64,000 bases of DNA, taken from NCBI GenBank assembly GCA_022457065.1, contig JAJGBQ010000005.1:2294001-2358000 (forward strand), read 5' to 3'. Made by a program: the position numbers and the translations under genes. This document shows positions 11,239 through 20,841 of this stretch, piece after piece. Within the stretch, counting starts at the first letter, position 1, and each line of letters begins with the position of its first letter. Under the pieces are notes generated by a model that did not search any database, was not told where the DNA came from, and saw only the letters and a program-made list of their open reading frames with translations. This stretch comes from Curvularia sp. ZM96 (lineage: Eukaryota; Ascomycota; Dothideomycetes; Pleosporales; Pleosporaceae).

Positions 11239-12861
11239 ATGTTTACTGGAGTAACGCCAGAGTCACTTCTTCCACGCTCTGACTCACGAAACCCGGCGAC
11301 CACGTGCAAGGGCATCACGAAATCTGGGCGACCATGTCGACGACCGATCGACGCCAAGGAACCGCAAGGCGATGGAGTTCTCGCCGTGACGTCTGTTGCT
11401 GGCGACGACAGCGATGAGGAGATTGGCGCTGCGGCGTATTTTTGCTGGCAGCACAAAGACCAAGCAGAGACGCTGGCAGCAAAAGCATCCGCTGGACCAG
11501 CCACGCAATTGTACCCGCTGAAAGAGAGGAGCAGTATTGATACGCTGGTGGCGCGACTCGGCGTTCTCGACATAGAAGAGCAGAATGAAGCGGATCCACG
11601 AAAGAAGAGAAGCAATGCCCATGGGAGAAGAAGCTCTGGTTCGCGACCACCAAGACGAATTAACAGGCCACCCACCTGGGACACAGTCGAGGGACCTGTA
11701 ATGTCGGTACCCAGCGACGTGATGGAAGAAAGGAGAAGAAGAGACCGTCCACCTAAACCGCCACCACAAGGGAGAAAGAAGAGCTTCTGGGCATCCTTGT
11801 GTTGTGGATCAGCAGACGAAGAATACACCGAAGTCGTGCGGCACAAGAAAAGGACGGATCAGCAACCAGCAGCGGCCGAGATACAGGAAGTAGCAACACC
11901 CATGCATGAGATGGCACAATCACAAGCAGCAGCTCCATTACCGCAGAGACCGACTCGAAGAAGAAGCAGCTCGCAAGCCTCAAGACCGCCCTCTTCGTCC
12001 CGACCACCGCCTGCATCCAACCCACCAAGTAGCAATGTACCAGCGCGCAAACCTCTAGGCGAAAAGGCTGCACGCCCGTTGAACAAAACCACCGTTGGCG
12101 CCTCAGACTCAGAAACCGCCATGCTCCTCCGCTACATCCCCACGACCCTGGCCCCCAAACTAGCCTCAACGCTTCTCAATGAGCTCTCGAAGCCCATCTC
12201 CCCCCACGACGAAGAAGGCTTCATTTACATCTTCTGGCTGACGCCGGAGGCAGCGGGGCCCGCACCTTCATCCGCTGCGTCGACGCTGCTTGCGCCTCCG
12301 TCATCAGGTCGGGGCGACCAGAGCCGCCGCCGCACATCTGACGTGATGCGGCAGTACTCGATCAAGAAGCCAGCATCCGGCAGCACACGGTCGCGGCAGG
12401 GCAGCGGAGACGCAAATCAGCAAGAAACGGGCGGCAAAGACAAGATTCTACTCAAGATTGGACGCGCAAACAATGTGCATCGGAGAATGAACGAGTGGAC
12501 GCGGCAGTGCGGGTACAGTCTCTCGCTCGTACGGTACTACCCGTATGTCTCTTCGGCCAGCGCAACGCCCTCGCCCAAAGCGTCTCCTGCGGGTTCTCGG
12601 CAGCCGTCGTACCAGGACAGTGGGCGGCCGTCGCCTGCGTCGCGGCCCGGGTCCGACACGGTGCGTAAAGTGCCGCATGCGCATCGAGTGGAGCGGTTGA
12701 TTCATCTCGAGCTGGGCGAGCAGAGAGTTATCAAGCAGTGCGAGGCTTGTGGCAAGAGTCACAAGGAGTGGTTCGAGGTCGAGGCTACCCGGGAGGGAGT
12801 GAAGAAAGTAGATGAAGTAGTAAAGAGATGGGTCGAGTGGGCTGAGAAGAGGAATGAATGA
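11239..12861 (+). CDS. T5orf172 / DUF1766 (GIY-YIG-like) domain protein
   Basis: 540 aa, single exon. The start at 11239 was chosen over an in-frame ATG at 11113 because of its AAAAAATG context and the low-quality leader translation. The N-terminus has a putative zinc motif: CKGITKSGRPCRR, then FCWQH about 50 residues on. The middle is long, basic and Ser/Pro-rich. The C-terminal domain (about 327-535) follows the fungal T5orf172/Mug113-type GIY-YIG fold: GFIYIFWLT, LLKIGRANNVHRRMNEW with the conserved Arg, HRVERLIHLELGEQR with a likely catalytic Glu, and CEACGKSHKEWFEV. GIY-YIG folds are nucleases, but no activity can be shown here; S. pombe Mug113 is a meiotically up-regulated relative of unknown role. 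Two low-complexity Ser/Pro inserts split the domain. Confidence 0.85.
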   Translation: MFTGVTPESLLPRSDSRNPATTCKGITKSGRPCRRPIDAKEPQGDGVLAVTSVAGDDSDEEIGAAAYFCWQHKDQAETLAAKASAGPATQLYPLKERSSIDTLVARLGVLDIEEQNEADPRKKRSNAHGRRSSGSRPPRRINRPPTWDTVEGPVMSVPSDVMEERRRRDRPPKPPPQGRKKSFWASLCCGSADEEYTEVVRHKKRTDQQPAAAEIQEVATPMHEMAQSQAAAPLPQRPTRRRSSSQASRPPSSSRPPPASNPPSSNVPARKPLGEKAARPLNKTTVGASDSETAMLLRYIPTTLAPKLASTLLNELSKPISPHDEEGFIYIFWLTPEAAGPAPSSAASTLLAPPSSGRGDQSRRRTSDVMRQYSIKKPASGSTRSRQGSGDANQQETGGKDKILLKIGRANNVHRRMNEWTRQCGYSLSLVRYYPYVSSASATPSPKASPAGSRQPSYQDSGRPSPASRPGSDTVRKVPHAHRVERLIHLELGEQRVIKQCEACGKSHKEWFEVEATREGVKKVDEVVKRWVEWAEKRNE

Positions 12862-13314
12862 TTATGAATTGCATGCACAAACGGGAGTCTATCTTGGAAA
12901 TGTTGTTGGCAAAGTTTAATTTCATTGGGGAATTGGGGTATCTTGTGTAGCTATAGCAGCAAGCAATTATCAAAAATTCAAACGCGCATGTTCTTTGAGA
13001 CTCTTCAACAGAGGCAAGTCCAGAGTTAGTCAGAAATAGGGGTTGGCCGACATGGCGGACACTGTACAGTGGAGCTTTTGGTAGTGGTGGCGGCGGCGAA
13101 GGGGAAAAAGGAGATGAAGGGTTCGCAAAACGCCGCGGTGGTCGGACATGTGACTGATATGTGGATCAAAGACTTTTTCCGTCTCTTTTGCGTCGCAATG
13201 GGCGACAAATATTACATCCTACTCGTGTTGAACGTCTCCTTACTCGTGGGTCGTGCAAGATGGTGTATATGTATATACAGTTGCGATTTCTTTGTGGGTC
13301 AAGATGGTGTTGGG
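12862..13314. other. convergent intergenic region
   Basis: 3' ends of the T5orf172 gene and ATG101 face each other here. No gene or repeat seen. Confidence 0.45.
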
Positions 13315-14070
13315 TTAGAACAGGCCGATGCGGGGCCGCCAGTCGTTCTCAGCAGACTTGGGGTTGACGACAATCTGGTAAGGAAAGGGGTTGGCATCGG
13401 TGGTGGTAATAGGAGGAATGTGGTCCTTGTCTCGGTTTACGATGGCGATGATTTTGTGCGCCGCTTTTTCGAGCGATTTGGTCATGGCGCGGCGGACTTT
13501 GAGCACGTCTGTAGCTTGGATTAGCGAATCTGCCGGTAGCAAATGCCGTGGGCTGCTCCCTACCCGTCTCTGTACGGGGCTGGGCGAGGGTAACGTCAAT
13601 CGTCCACTGCTCCCAGCAGACGTCCTCGTCTGCCTTGCCGAAGAAATACGTCTTTCTCCTCTTCTTCTCGAAGAACTGCACGACAATCTGGCCTCTGCCC
13701 CTGGGCTGGTGGGTACTGTCTATCGAGCGTACGAGCGCAAACGTCTTCTGCTCAATGAGCGTCTCGAGATCAACATCGTCAATAGCGGGCAACGTCAGGT
13801 CGAGCAGGTCGCGTGTGAGCGGGGATATCGAGGTAAAGTAGCGGTGGAAGAAGATGGTGTGCAGGATTGCTGTTTTGCATGTCAACGCTGGTTCACGGCC
13901 AAGTCCGGGTGGGCAACGGGTAGTGGGGTGACAAAGTTGCGCCGTCACTCAGAACATGAGAGAAAAAAGTGCAAAAACAAAAGACAGGACGCACCTTTGA
14001 CGACATCCTTGACAAAGGCAGTGTCGGCGAAGATGTCGAGGTTGTACTCTGGCCGCCGTCTTGGTTCCAT
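13315..14070 (-). CDS. ATG101: autophagy-related protein 101
   Basis: Three exons on the minus strand: 14070-13995, 13869-13564 and 13508-13315. Introns are 125 nt (GTGCGT donor) and 55 nt (GTAGGG donor). The spliced product is 191 aa. It begins MEPRRRPEYNLDIFADTAFVKDVVK and continues AILHTIFFHRYF, IVVQFFEKKRRK, CWEQWTIDVTL, then KAAHKIIAIVNRDKDHIPPI and PFPYQIVVNP. This order matches Atg101, a HORMA-fold protein that binds and stabilises Atg13 in the autophagy-initiating kinase complex of most eukaryotes (budding yeast lacks it). A longer upstream open frame reaches 14427 but is Pro/Ser-rich and unlike the family, so the ATG at 14070 was chosen. Confidence 0.92.
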
Positions 14071-15038
14071 GGCGGTAGCAAACTCCTTGATGCCCGAACT
14101 GAAGACGGGGGGCCCGGGAGAGCGCCACGCGGCGGTCTGGGGCGGGCGAGTCGCAAGGGGGGGAGAGGTCGGGGGTGGAGAAGCAGGCGGGCGGGTGGTG
14201 ATGTGTGCGGCAGCGGTGTCGTCGTGGCAGGTGGAGCGTCGTCGAGCGTATGGGTGTCGTGGTTGGGACAGGTATGGAGGCAGAGATGAAGTTTCGGGCT
14301 TGTGCGGGGCAGTCGCGGATGAACACGACGTCGGAAAACGAGCAGGCGCGGGCGGCGCCTTGGGTGAGATCATCAGCAAGGCGCTGTCGCGGCTAGGCAT
14401 GGCTAGAGCGGCGCGGCCTATCAGCACGGGGCGCTCCTGCTGCGCCTGTTCTTGTCCAGCTCACCTTTGTTTTTCCCGTCGTGTCGGAGGGAGAGAGAAC
14501 CCATCCCCTGGTAGCGACGGCCCAATCCAGGCACTGCACAGCGTGTGGCATTTATAGCAGGCCGTCGCCGACGCTACAGTCCTCACGCAACTGGCAGAGG
14601 CACACGCGACGCCCGACATGTGATGGCTCCCTAGCGATGGCCAGCCTCCATGTCACGGGACGAGACGGCCCTCCCATCGAACCACACCCAGCCGCCGGCA
14701 TCCTCACAGCAATGCAAACTCTGAACTGGTGGCCAGGGCTGCATGCACGACATGTTGCGACTGGCCATCTAGACCCGACGCTGCAACTCGTCAGCCTGTT
14801 GGCGGGCCGCCAATAAGCGTACGCCTGTTGCCTCCACACGCCGCAGTCACGCTCACAAGGCCTGACAAGTCTGCAAGCTACGATGACGACAAGTTGATCC
14901 AGACGGTTACACAGATGACAGATTTCATGTGCTCCATTCCAAGACATGTCTCGGACGCCTGTTGCCACCCTTGCGTCACACCCGGCTGAGACGCCACTAC
15001 AAATAAATAGCCCCAAGCCACCCTAGTGCCCGCCTACT
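14071..15038. other. intergenic region upstream of ATG101
   Basis: GC-rich promoter and leader sequence, then the 3' side of the ornithine acetyltransferase gene. Overlapping long frames on both strands are GC-rich shadows without domains. Confidence 0.4.
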
Positions 15039-16433
15039 TCAGGTACGATAGTCGCCGTTGATAGTCACATACTCGTGACTGAAATCACACGTCCAAAACA
15101 CCGCTTCCTCGCCAGCCTTCTCACTCAGACTCACCTTGATCTCCAGGTCCTCGGCCTCCAGGATCTTGGCCGCCCGGCTCTCGTCCACCTGCTCCGGCTC
15201 ACCCTTGACCAGCAGCTTAAGCTCCTCGCTACCATCCGTCGGCACAAAGCTGACGCTCGTCTCTTCAGGCACTACCGAGTCGGCCCCCTCAGCATAGCCC
15301 GTGGCGCACAGGATGCGCCCCCAGTTGGCGTCTTTGCCATATAGTGCCGTCTTCACCAAGGGTGAGCGTGCAATCGTAGACGCAACCCGGTGCGCATCCT
15401 TGTATGAGGCGGCGTTCGTGACACGTATCGTGACAAACTTGGTTGCGCCCTCGCCGTCCCTGACAACTAGCTTGGCCAGGTCAATAGAGAAGTCAGTAAG
15501 TATTTGTTGGAAGGCTGCATAATCGGGAGAATCAAGCGAAGTGATAGGTTGACCACCGCCCGCGCCATTGGCTAACACTGCGACTGTGTCGTTGGTCGAT
15601 GTATCGCCATCAATGGAAACGCTGTTGAAGGACTTTTGGATGGCGGACAGGAGCGCTTGGCGGAGGGGATACGCGGCAACGGGTGCGTCGGTACATATTA
15701 TGCCTAGAAGGGTAGCCATGTTGGGGTGGATCATGCCCGCGCCTTTAGTCATGCCCGCGATGCGGTATTCTTGCTGAGTGCTCGGAAGCGTAAAAGTCTT
15801 GGAAATAAGCTTCGGAAATGTATCAGTCGTGCAAATTGCACGAGCAGTGGCCAGCCAATGGTCGTGTGTGTCCCCGAGGTTGCCGTATGCTGTAGGTATC
15901 TTGGAGGTAATCTTCTGAATGGGCAGGCGTTGGCCTATGACGCCAGTACTCATGACAATGCTTCGGCTTCCTTTGAGGTCGTCCTGGCCGTTTCCGTCTC
16001 GCATGAAACACGCATCTGTCTCGTTGCCCATGGCTATGGCATCCTCAATGCCCCCACGGCCTGTGACGGCATTGGCACATCCGGAGTTGACTACAACAGC
16101 CCTAATACCCTCGCCTTTTCTTTTCTTCAGCATGTCCCTGCTGACTGTGACGGGCGCTGCTTGGAATTTGTTGGTGGTGAAAACAGCAGCTCCAGCGCAT
16201 GGCGTGTCTGACGCTACAATGGCTAGATCGTCGAACCGGGTGTTAGATGCCTTGACGCCAACATGTGCACTACCGGCCTTGAAGCCGCGCGGATAGGTGC
16301 CAGAAGTCGGCACGTATCGCTTCTTCGCTGGAGGAATTACACCGTCACCTGGTGCAGCATATGTCCGTACCTGGGTTGCAAAAATGCGGTTGGTACGGGT
16401 CAGGAAGCGCGGGCTTGGGCGTGTGAGAGACAT
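15039..16433 (-). CDS. ARG7: mitochondrial ornithine acetyltransferase (ArgJ family)
   Basis: 464 aa, single exon. The first 25 or so residues (MSLTRPSPRFLTRTNRIFAT...) are basic and lack acids, as in a mitochondrial presequence. ArgJ landmarks follow: TPCAGAAVFTTNKFQAAPV, VVNSGCANAVTG, MSTGVIGQRLPI, then KGAGMIHPNMATLLG. In that last motif self-cleavage before Thr241 (NMA|TLLG) produces the two subunits and the nucleophile. Later come DGDTSTNDTV, GEGATKF and NWGRILCATGYA. The enzyme transfers acetyl from N-acetylornithine to glutamate, recycling acetyl groups in the arginine pathway; some members also use acetyl-CoA. It is divergent from ORC2, with 238 bp between the start codons. Confidence 0.95.
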   Translation of the reverse strand: MSLTRPSPRFLTRTNRIFATQVRTYAAPGDGVIPPAKKRYVPTSGTYPRGFKAGSAHVGVKASNTRFDDLAIVASDTPCAGAAVFTTNKFQAAPVTVSRDMLKKRKGEGIRAVVVNSGCANAVTGRGGIEDAIAMGNETDACFMRDGNGQDDLKGSRSIVMSTGVIGQRLPIQKITSKIPTAYGNLGDTHDHWLATARAICTTDTFPKLISKTFTLPSTQQEYRIAGMTKGAGMIHPNMATLLGIICTDAPVAAYPLRQALLSAIQKSFNSVSIDGDTSTNDTVAVLANGAGGGQPITSLDSPDYAAFQQILTDFSIDLAKLVVRDGEGATKFVTIRVTNAASYKDAHRVASTIARSPLVKTALYGKDANWGRILCATGYAEGADSVVPEETSVSFVPTDGSEELKLLVKGEPEQVDESRAAKILEAEDLEIKVSLSEKAGEEAVFWTCDFSHEYVTINGDYRT

Positions 16434-16671
16434 GGCGTCAATCCAAAGAGCAAAGCAAGCCCAGATGAGCTGAACGCAGCTGTCAGACGTCTCTGATGTA
16501 TGGTAACAAACAAACTGATGGATACCGATATCGCATGTGGTGAATCATAGCCTAGGACATGGGTCCCTGCAGGCGGGTACCTTAAGCGATGAACCTCCGC
16601 AGCGCGCCAAGCATCAAGTCGCGTAAGTCGCGTCGACCAATCTCGCCGCAACCACCCATCACACTCAAAAC
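16434..16671. promoter_or_regulatory. bidirectional promoter ARG7 / ORC2 with tandem 9-mer
   Basis: The 238 bp between the two ATGs hold an exact tandem duplication of AAGTCGCGT (16616-16624 and 16625-16633), 39-56 bp upstream of the ORC2 ATG, and a CCAAT box directly after it (16637-16641). The CGCGT cores resemble half of the MCB element used by MBF for G1/S genes, which would suit ORC2; that role is inferred. Confidence 0.5.
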
Positions 16672-18408
16672 ATGGTTGGCACAAAGAGAAGACACGACGA
16701 CGACGAAAATGATGACGGCACACCACAAAAGCTGCGCGCTCGCATAGCACACGAAGTGACGGACGACCAAGAACCCATTGAAGCGCAGACGCCATCAAGA
16801 AAGGGGAGAACATATCTCGCCGAGCATGGGACCCCACGGTCTATTCTAAAGAAGACTGGCCTCACCAATGGAGTGGCCGCTACACCAAAGTCGACAAGGA
16901 AATTGGTCTTCGAAACCCCTACCAAGTCCGCCAAACACGAATCTCTAGATGGCACCCCGACCCTTGTCCGCAATGCCGATCGAAGCGCACGCAGGAAGAG
17001 TAACAGGCGCATGCTGGAGCGTACATTGAACGGATTAGAAAGCGATGAGGACGTTCTGGACGAAGAGGATGAGCTCGCCCAGCAGATTCTTGATGAGCCA
17101 GCGGACGAGGCAGAGCAGTTCACAGAGGCCCCCCAAGAAGAAGCTCCTGTGCCCGAGACACCATCGAAGCGTGGAAGAGGCCGACCAAAAGGTTCAGGCA
17201 AAGTAGGACGACCGCGAAAGCAACGCTCGCCCACTCCGCCGACCGAACTGCCTCCGCATGAGGAGTACTTTTGGCAAAACCGCCCAGCAGGGACAAAGAC
17301 CTCCAACAACACACTCTCTGCACAGAGCCTACTCAATCACGATGAATACTTCCAATCAATACAATCATATCAAGACCGGCACCAGTCTGAGATAGACTTT
17401 CTGCTGGAATTGCACGGCCGTGCATATGATCAGTGGATATTCGAACTCGAAGAAGGTTTCAACATCTGCCTCTACGGCTACGGCTCAAAGCGTGTCATCA
17501 CCGAGCGATTCACAGCACATCTGTACCATTCCCTTCTTGATCGTGCGCCTTACAAAGGAACGAAGAAGACGCCCAAGATAGTAGTTATAAATGGTTATGC
17601 TCCTGGCACCACGATCAAAGAACTCTTAGTTACAATTGCATCAGCAGTTGTACCGACAAGCATAAAGCTGCCTAATCAGCCCGCGTTGCTACTCGACTTT
17701 ATCCTGGATCATCTCACAAATTCTCCGCCATCTCATCCCGTACCCGTCATCTTGAATTCAATAGATTCGTCCTACCTTCGGAAAACTCCGGCTCCGACCA
17801 TGCTTGCTCGATTAGCCGCCCATCCTTCTATCAATCTTATGTGTACGGCGGATACGCCAAACTTTCCTCTGTTGTGGGATGTTGGTCTCAAGACGCAATA
17901 CAAATTTTTATTCCACGACGCGACTACCTTTGCACCTTATGAGGCCGAGATAGACACTGTGGAGACCGTCAACGAGCTTCTTGGGCGCAGCGGCAGACGA
18001 GTGGGTGGCAGAGATGGCGTGGGCTTCGTCTTGCGCTCGCTGCCAGAACAAGCGCGAGAACTCTTCCGCATCCTCGTCATGGAACAACTGGCCTTGTCTA
18101 TGATGGAAGGTGGCGATATGGACGACGAAGACGATATCACCGCTACGCCAAAGTCCAAGGGTGCACAAGCAAAGAATGCCCTCTCTGAGCCCAATCAAGG
18201 CGTTGAATACCGTGTCCTATATCACAAAGCTGTCGAAGCATTCGTGTGCACGAGCGAAGTCAGTTTCAGAACTTTGCTTAAGGAATTCCACGACCATCAA
18301 ATGATTGAGAGTAGGAAGGATGGCATGGGCACTGAGAGGCTGTGGGTCCCGTTCCGTCAAGATGAATTGGAGGGTCTGGCGGAAGACCTTGCTGGAGAGG
18401 CTTTTTAG
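16672..18408 (+). CDS. ORC2: origin recognition complex subunit 2
   Basis: 578 aa, single exon. The first 200 residues are charged and carry several TP sites (possible CDK sites: TPSR, TPRS, TPKS, TPTK) and two AT-hook-like cores (RGRP, VGRP, about 169-181). The ORC2 domain begins near 225 (QSYQDRHQSEIDFLLELHG). It continues through FNICLYGYGSKRVITERF (a degenerate Walker A region), VVINGYAPGTTIKELL, VILNSIDSSYLR, PSINLMCTADTPNFPLLWD and FLFHDATTFAPYEAE. ORC2 is a core subunit of the complex that marks replication origins. The C-terminal winged-helix part includes VEYRVLYHKAVEAFVCTSEV. It shares a short divergent promoter with the arginine gene. Confidence 0.95.
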   Translation: MVGTKRRHDDDENDDGTPQKLRARIAHEVTDDQEPIEAQTPSRKGRTYLAEHGTPRSILKKTGLTNGVAATPKSTRKLVFETPTKSAKHESLDGTPTLVRNADRSARRKSNRRMLERTLNGLESDEDVLDEEDELAQQILDEPADEAEQFTEAPQEEAPVPETPSKRGRGRPKGSGKVGRPRKQRSPTPPTELPPHEEYFWQNRPAGTKTSNNTLSAQSLLNHDEYFQSIQSYQDRHQSEIDFLLELHGRAYDQWIFELEEGFNICLYGYGSKRVITERFTAHLYHSLLDRAPYKGTKKTPKIVVINGYAPGTTIKELLVTIASAVVPTSIKLPNQPALLLDFILDHLTNSPPSHPVPVILNSIDSSYLRKTPAPTMLARLAAHPSINLMCTADTPNFPLLWDVGLKTQYKFLFHDATTFAPYEAEIDTVETVNELLGRSGRRVGGRDGVGFVLRSLPEQARELFRILVMEQLALSMMEGGDMDDEDDITATPKSKGAQAKNALSEPNQGVEYRVLYHKAVEAFVCTSEVSFRTLLKEFHDHQMIESRKDGMGTERLWVPFRQDELEGLAEDLAGEAF

Positions 18409-18849
18409 TTGCGATATAACTTTCTTTTTTATTTTCAATCTGACTGTATGAGTATCTAGATCCAGAGTTGTCGCAACAGTATTCTTATTGCCAGCGCAGA
18501 GTTTGACTATAGGCTTTGCATCGTTGAGTCTCACATCCTTCGCATCACATGCCATTCTGCGGAGAAACAACGTATGTGGGTCTGTATTTTCTTATGACAT
18601 TTGTATTACCAGTCCTATCCTGGCTATTGGGTTGGGTTGGGTCATGGTGGGGACCTGGGACTCCGGTTCGGGACCTTCGGATAGCAGAATTTTTGAGCGT
18701 GGCCCCGCTCTCCGCTACAACAAGAACATGGAGACACCATGAGTTGGTTGGAATTCCCTTTCGTCTCAAGTTGGTCGGGCAGAATTATCTTGAGTTCGGG
18801 AATATAAACTTTGCTTTCGTCCGAACTTCCATCAAATCACCAATCACCT
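18409..18849. other. 3' region of ORC2, upstream of tRNA-Ile
   Basis: No gene seen. The T-rich stretch after the ORC2 stop is probably 3' UTR. Confidence 0.45.
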
Positions 18850-18933
18850 GGTCGCTTAGCTCAGTTGGTTAGAGCGTGGTGCTAATACCTTGTATGATAC
18901 GCCAAGGTCGCGAGTTCGACCCTCGTAGTGACC
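18850..18933 (+). tRNA. tRNA-Ile(AAT), with short intron
   Basis: GGTCGCT at the 5' end pairs with AGTGACC at the 3' end (one G-T pair). The D arm is GCTCAGTTGGTTAGAGC, the anticodon AAT lies in CTAATA, and the T arm is GCGAGTTCGACCCTCGT. An extra 11 nt or so after the anticodon (CCTTGTATGAT) is the expected tRNA intron. A T-rich stretch follows as terminator. Confidence 0.95.
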
Positions 18934-19132
18934 ATTATCTTTTTGCGGTTGTGAATGTCGTTTGACTTGGCAGTGAACGATGTGCTTTTTTTTTGCCCAA
19001 AGTGTGGTGCATGTCTGTCATATTTTGTGTATAGTCAAATACCATAAGATAGCATCGGTGTTTCTCAGCCTTTCGTGAATGTGTTTAGTAAGTAATCATC
19101 TATTCCTCTTGTCTGTTGACAGTTGTTGTATC

Positions 19133-20104
19133 CTACTGCTTCAGCTTCCACACACTGATCATGTCTTCCCCACGGCTTTGCTCGAACGACTCCGGGGGTT
19201 TCCAGTACACAACCCTTTCGAAGCTGCCCTGGTTCTTGCCGACACCAATAAGCTTGCCAGAATCATCAACGGTACCGTCCCCACCGTCGGCTAACAAGTT
19301 CCAGTGCACGCCATTCAGGCCCCATGGCGGACCTTGTGCCTTGAGAGGCTTCCACATGGGAAACTCAAGACACACGAGCACACCACTCGGCGACAGAAGA
19401 CTCTTCATGCGCTCGGCCCAATCTTTGCGCATCTCTGGGAGCAATGCGCACAGAAACTAGTATGATCAGCCCATGTCATATTTCTTGTGAACTTCTTTGC
19501 ACTTAAGTATCGTGCGGCTTACTGTGTAATCATAGATGAGGTCGAACCCATGGAAATCTGATCCAAACTGGGACTCGAAGCCTTTTTTGAAGAAGTCGCC
19601 AAGGATCACATTAGCAGTACCGTGATCATTGGAAGCCTCGAGTTGAGCTTTGATATTTTGATTCGCCGTATCCACTGCCATTTGGGACACCTCAAGGCCC
19701 CATACCCGGAAGCCGTAACGCGCTAAGAGTGCTACATCATGGCCCTTTCCGCAGCCCTATGGGAGTTCAGCTACTTTCGTTCAATTGGTCTCTCATCGAA
19801 AGCGGGGTTTGGCATACAGGTACAAAGGCCTTAAGCGGACGGGCCCCTCTATCGCGGAACAACGTCTCTCGGTAAGGATGGGTGTCTAGAAAAGCCTGTA
19901 ATGCAGGGGAAGGTCGGCCACGATCCCACAGGTGCGCTTCATCCTTTTCCCACAAGTTAGACCATCCGTCGCTTTGTGCATCACGGGTCCTAACTCAGGC
20001 GTTAGTCCAGTATGGCGTGTGACAGGCGATTGCATCTACTTGTAGTCATCAAAGTGCGCGATGAGCTGTGTCCTGTTTTCGACAGAATGAGCCTCAGTAG
20101 TCAT
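19133..20104 (-). CDS. thiol/thiopurine S-methyltransferase-like protein
   Basis: Four exons on the minus strand: 20104-20040, 19989-19818, 19756-19523 and 19456-19133. Introns of 50, 61 and 66 nt give 264 aa in frame. Motifs of the TPMT/HOL-type family are present: WSNLWEKDEAHLWDRGRPSPAL near the N-terminus, then the SAM-binding FVPGCGKGHDVALLARYG, WGLEVSQMAVDTA, and FDLIYDYTFLCALLPEMRKDWAERM. Exon 4 continues GVLVCLEFPMWKP and PPWGL. Related plant and fungal enzymes methylate thiols, thiocyanate or halides with SAM; the substrate here is unknown. Each exon alone ends in an intronic stop; only the spliced frame gives the whole family pattern. Confidence 0.9.
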
Positions 20105-20841
20105 GGTTGCGATCAGTTGTACAAGGATGCGGGACCTAACGGTAAAGCTTCTACGGTAAGGGCACTTGGGAAGTTACTTGGATGGGACGCCCACAGCTAG
20201 ACGACTGTGGGGCCGCCCACCATCACATCCTTGACGTCAGCCTGGCTCCTTTATTCAACGACACCAAGACTCTCCAATACCACCAACGACGATAGCGCAT
20301 GCGCCAGACTCTTGGAAGGCTTGTAGACTATATTTGCCATCCGATTTCAGCGAGCCGTAGCCCTATTAGCATCTTGACGGACCTCAGTAATAAGGCCCAC
20401 TGGCGCAATACGATCAACTCCTTATAATGGCAGCGCAACAAGGCAAACTGGCTATGCTGTGGCTGAGCCGCCGTTCCAACTCTATGTTTCCTTGTTTATT
20501 GGGAACCAATCCTCACCATCAAGTGGTTCAGGATCCAATACAAACGTCACAAGCCCGGCGCCTGAAGGTATAGTAAGTACTCTGAGCGTGGCTGTGGGTT
20601 CCGAGATGCCGTCCAGGTGGATAATACCCACTCGTGTTGGTATTATGGAACCAGTCTGGGCCAGCACGTCGCATGGTGCCAAGCTGCAGCGTCAAATCAG
20701 GTTCATATGGCAATGACTATCCAGCAGGTCTTCAAAGGGGACTGCGCTTGCTAATCTTTCTCAGAAACGCCGAGGGTGCATCTCTCTGTTCAAGTCCCAG
20801 GCTTCAGCGCATGCCAGTCTCCCCCTCTCATATCAGTATCC
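20105..20841. other. intergenic region, methyltransferase / kinase-like gene
   Basis: Promoter region of both divergent genes. Two overlapping minus-strand frames (20482-20713) have fairly protein-like translations but no domain or splice solution, so no gene is called. Confidence 0.35.

Noticed and set aside
20482..20713. Two overlapping minus-strand frames with protein-like translations (AGPDWFHNTN; LDPEPLDGEDWFP).
   Set aside because: They would need a splice of about 20 nt to join, too short for a fungal intron, and the join runs into a stop. No family recognised; left as intergenic.
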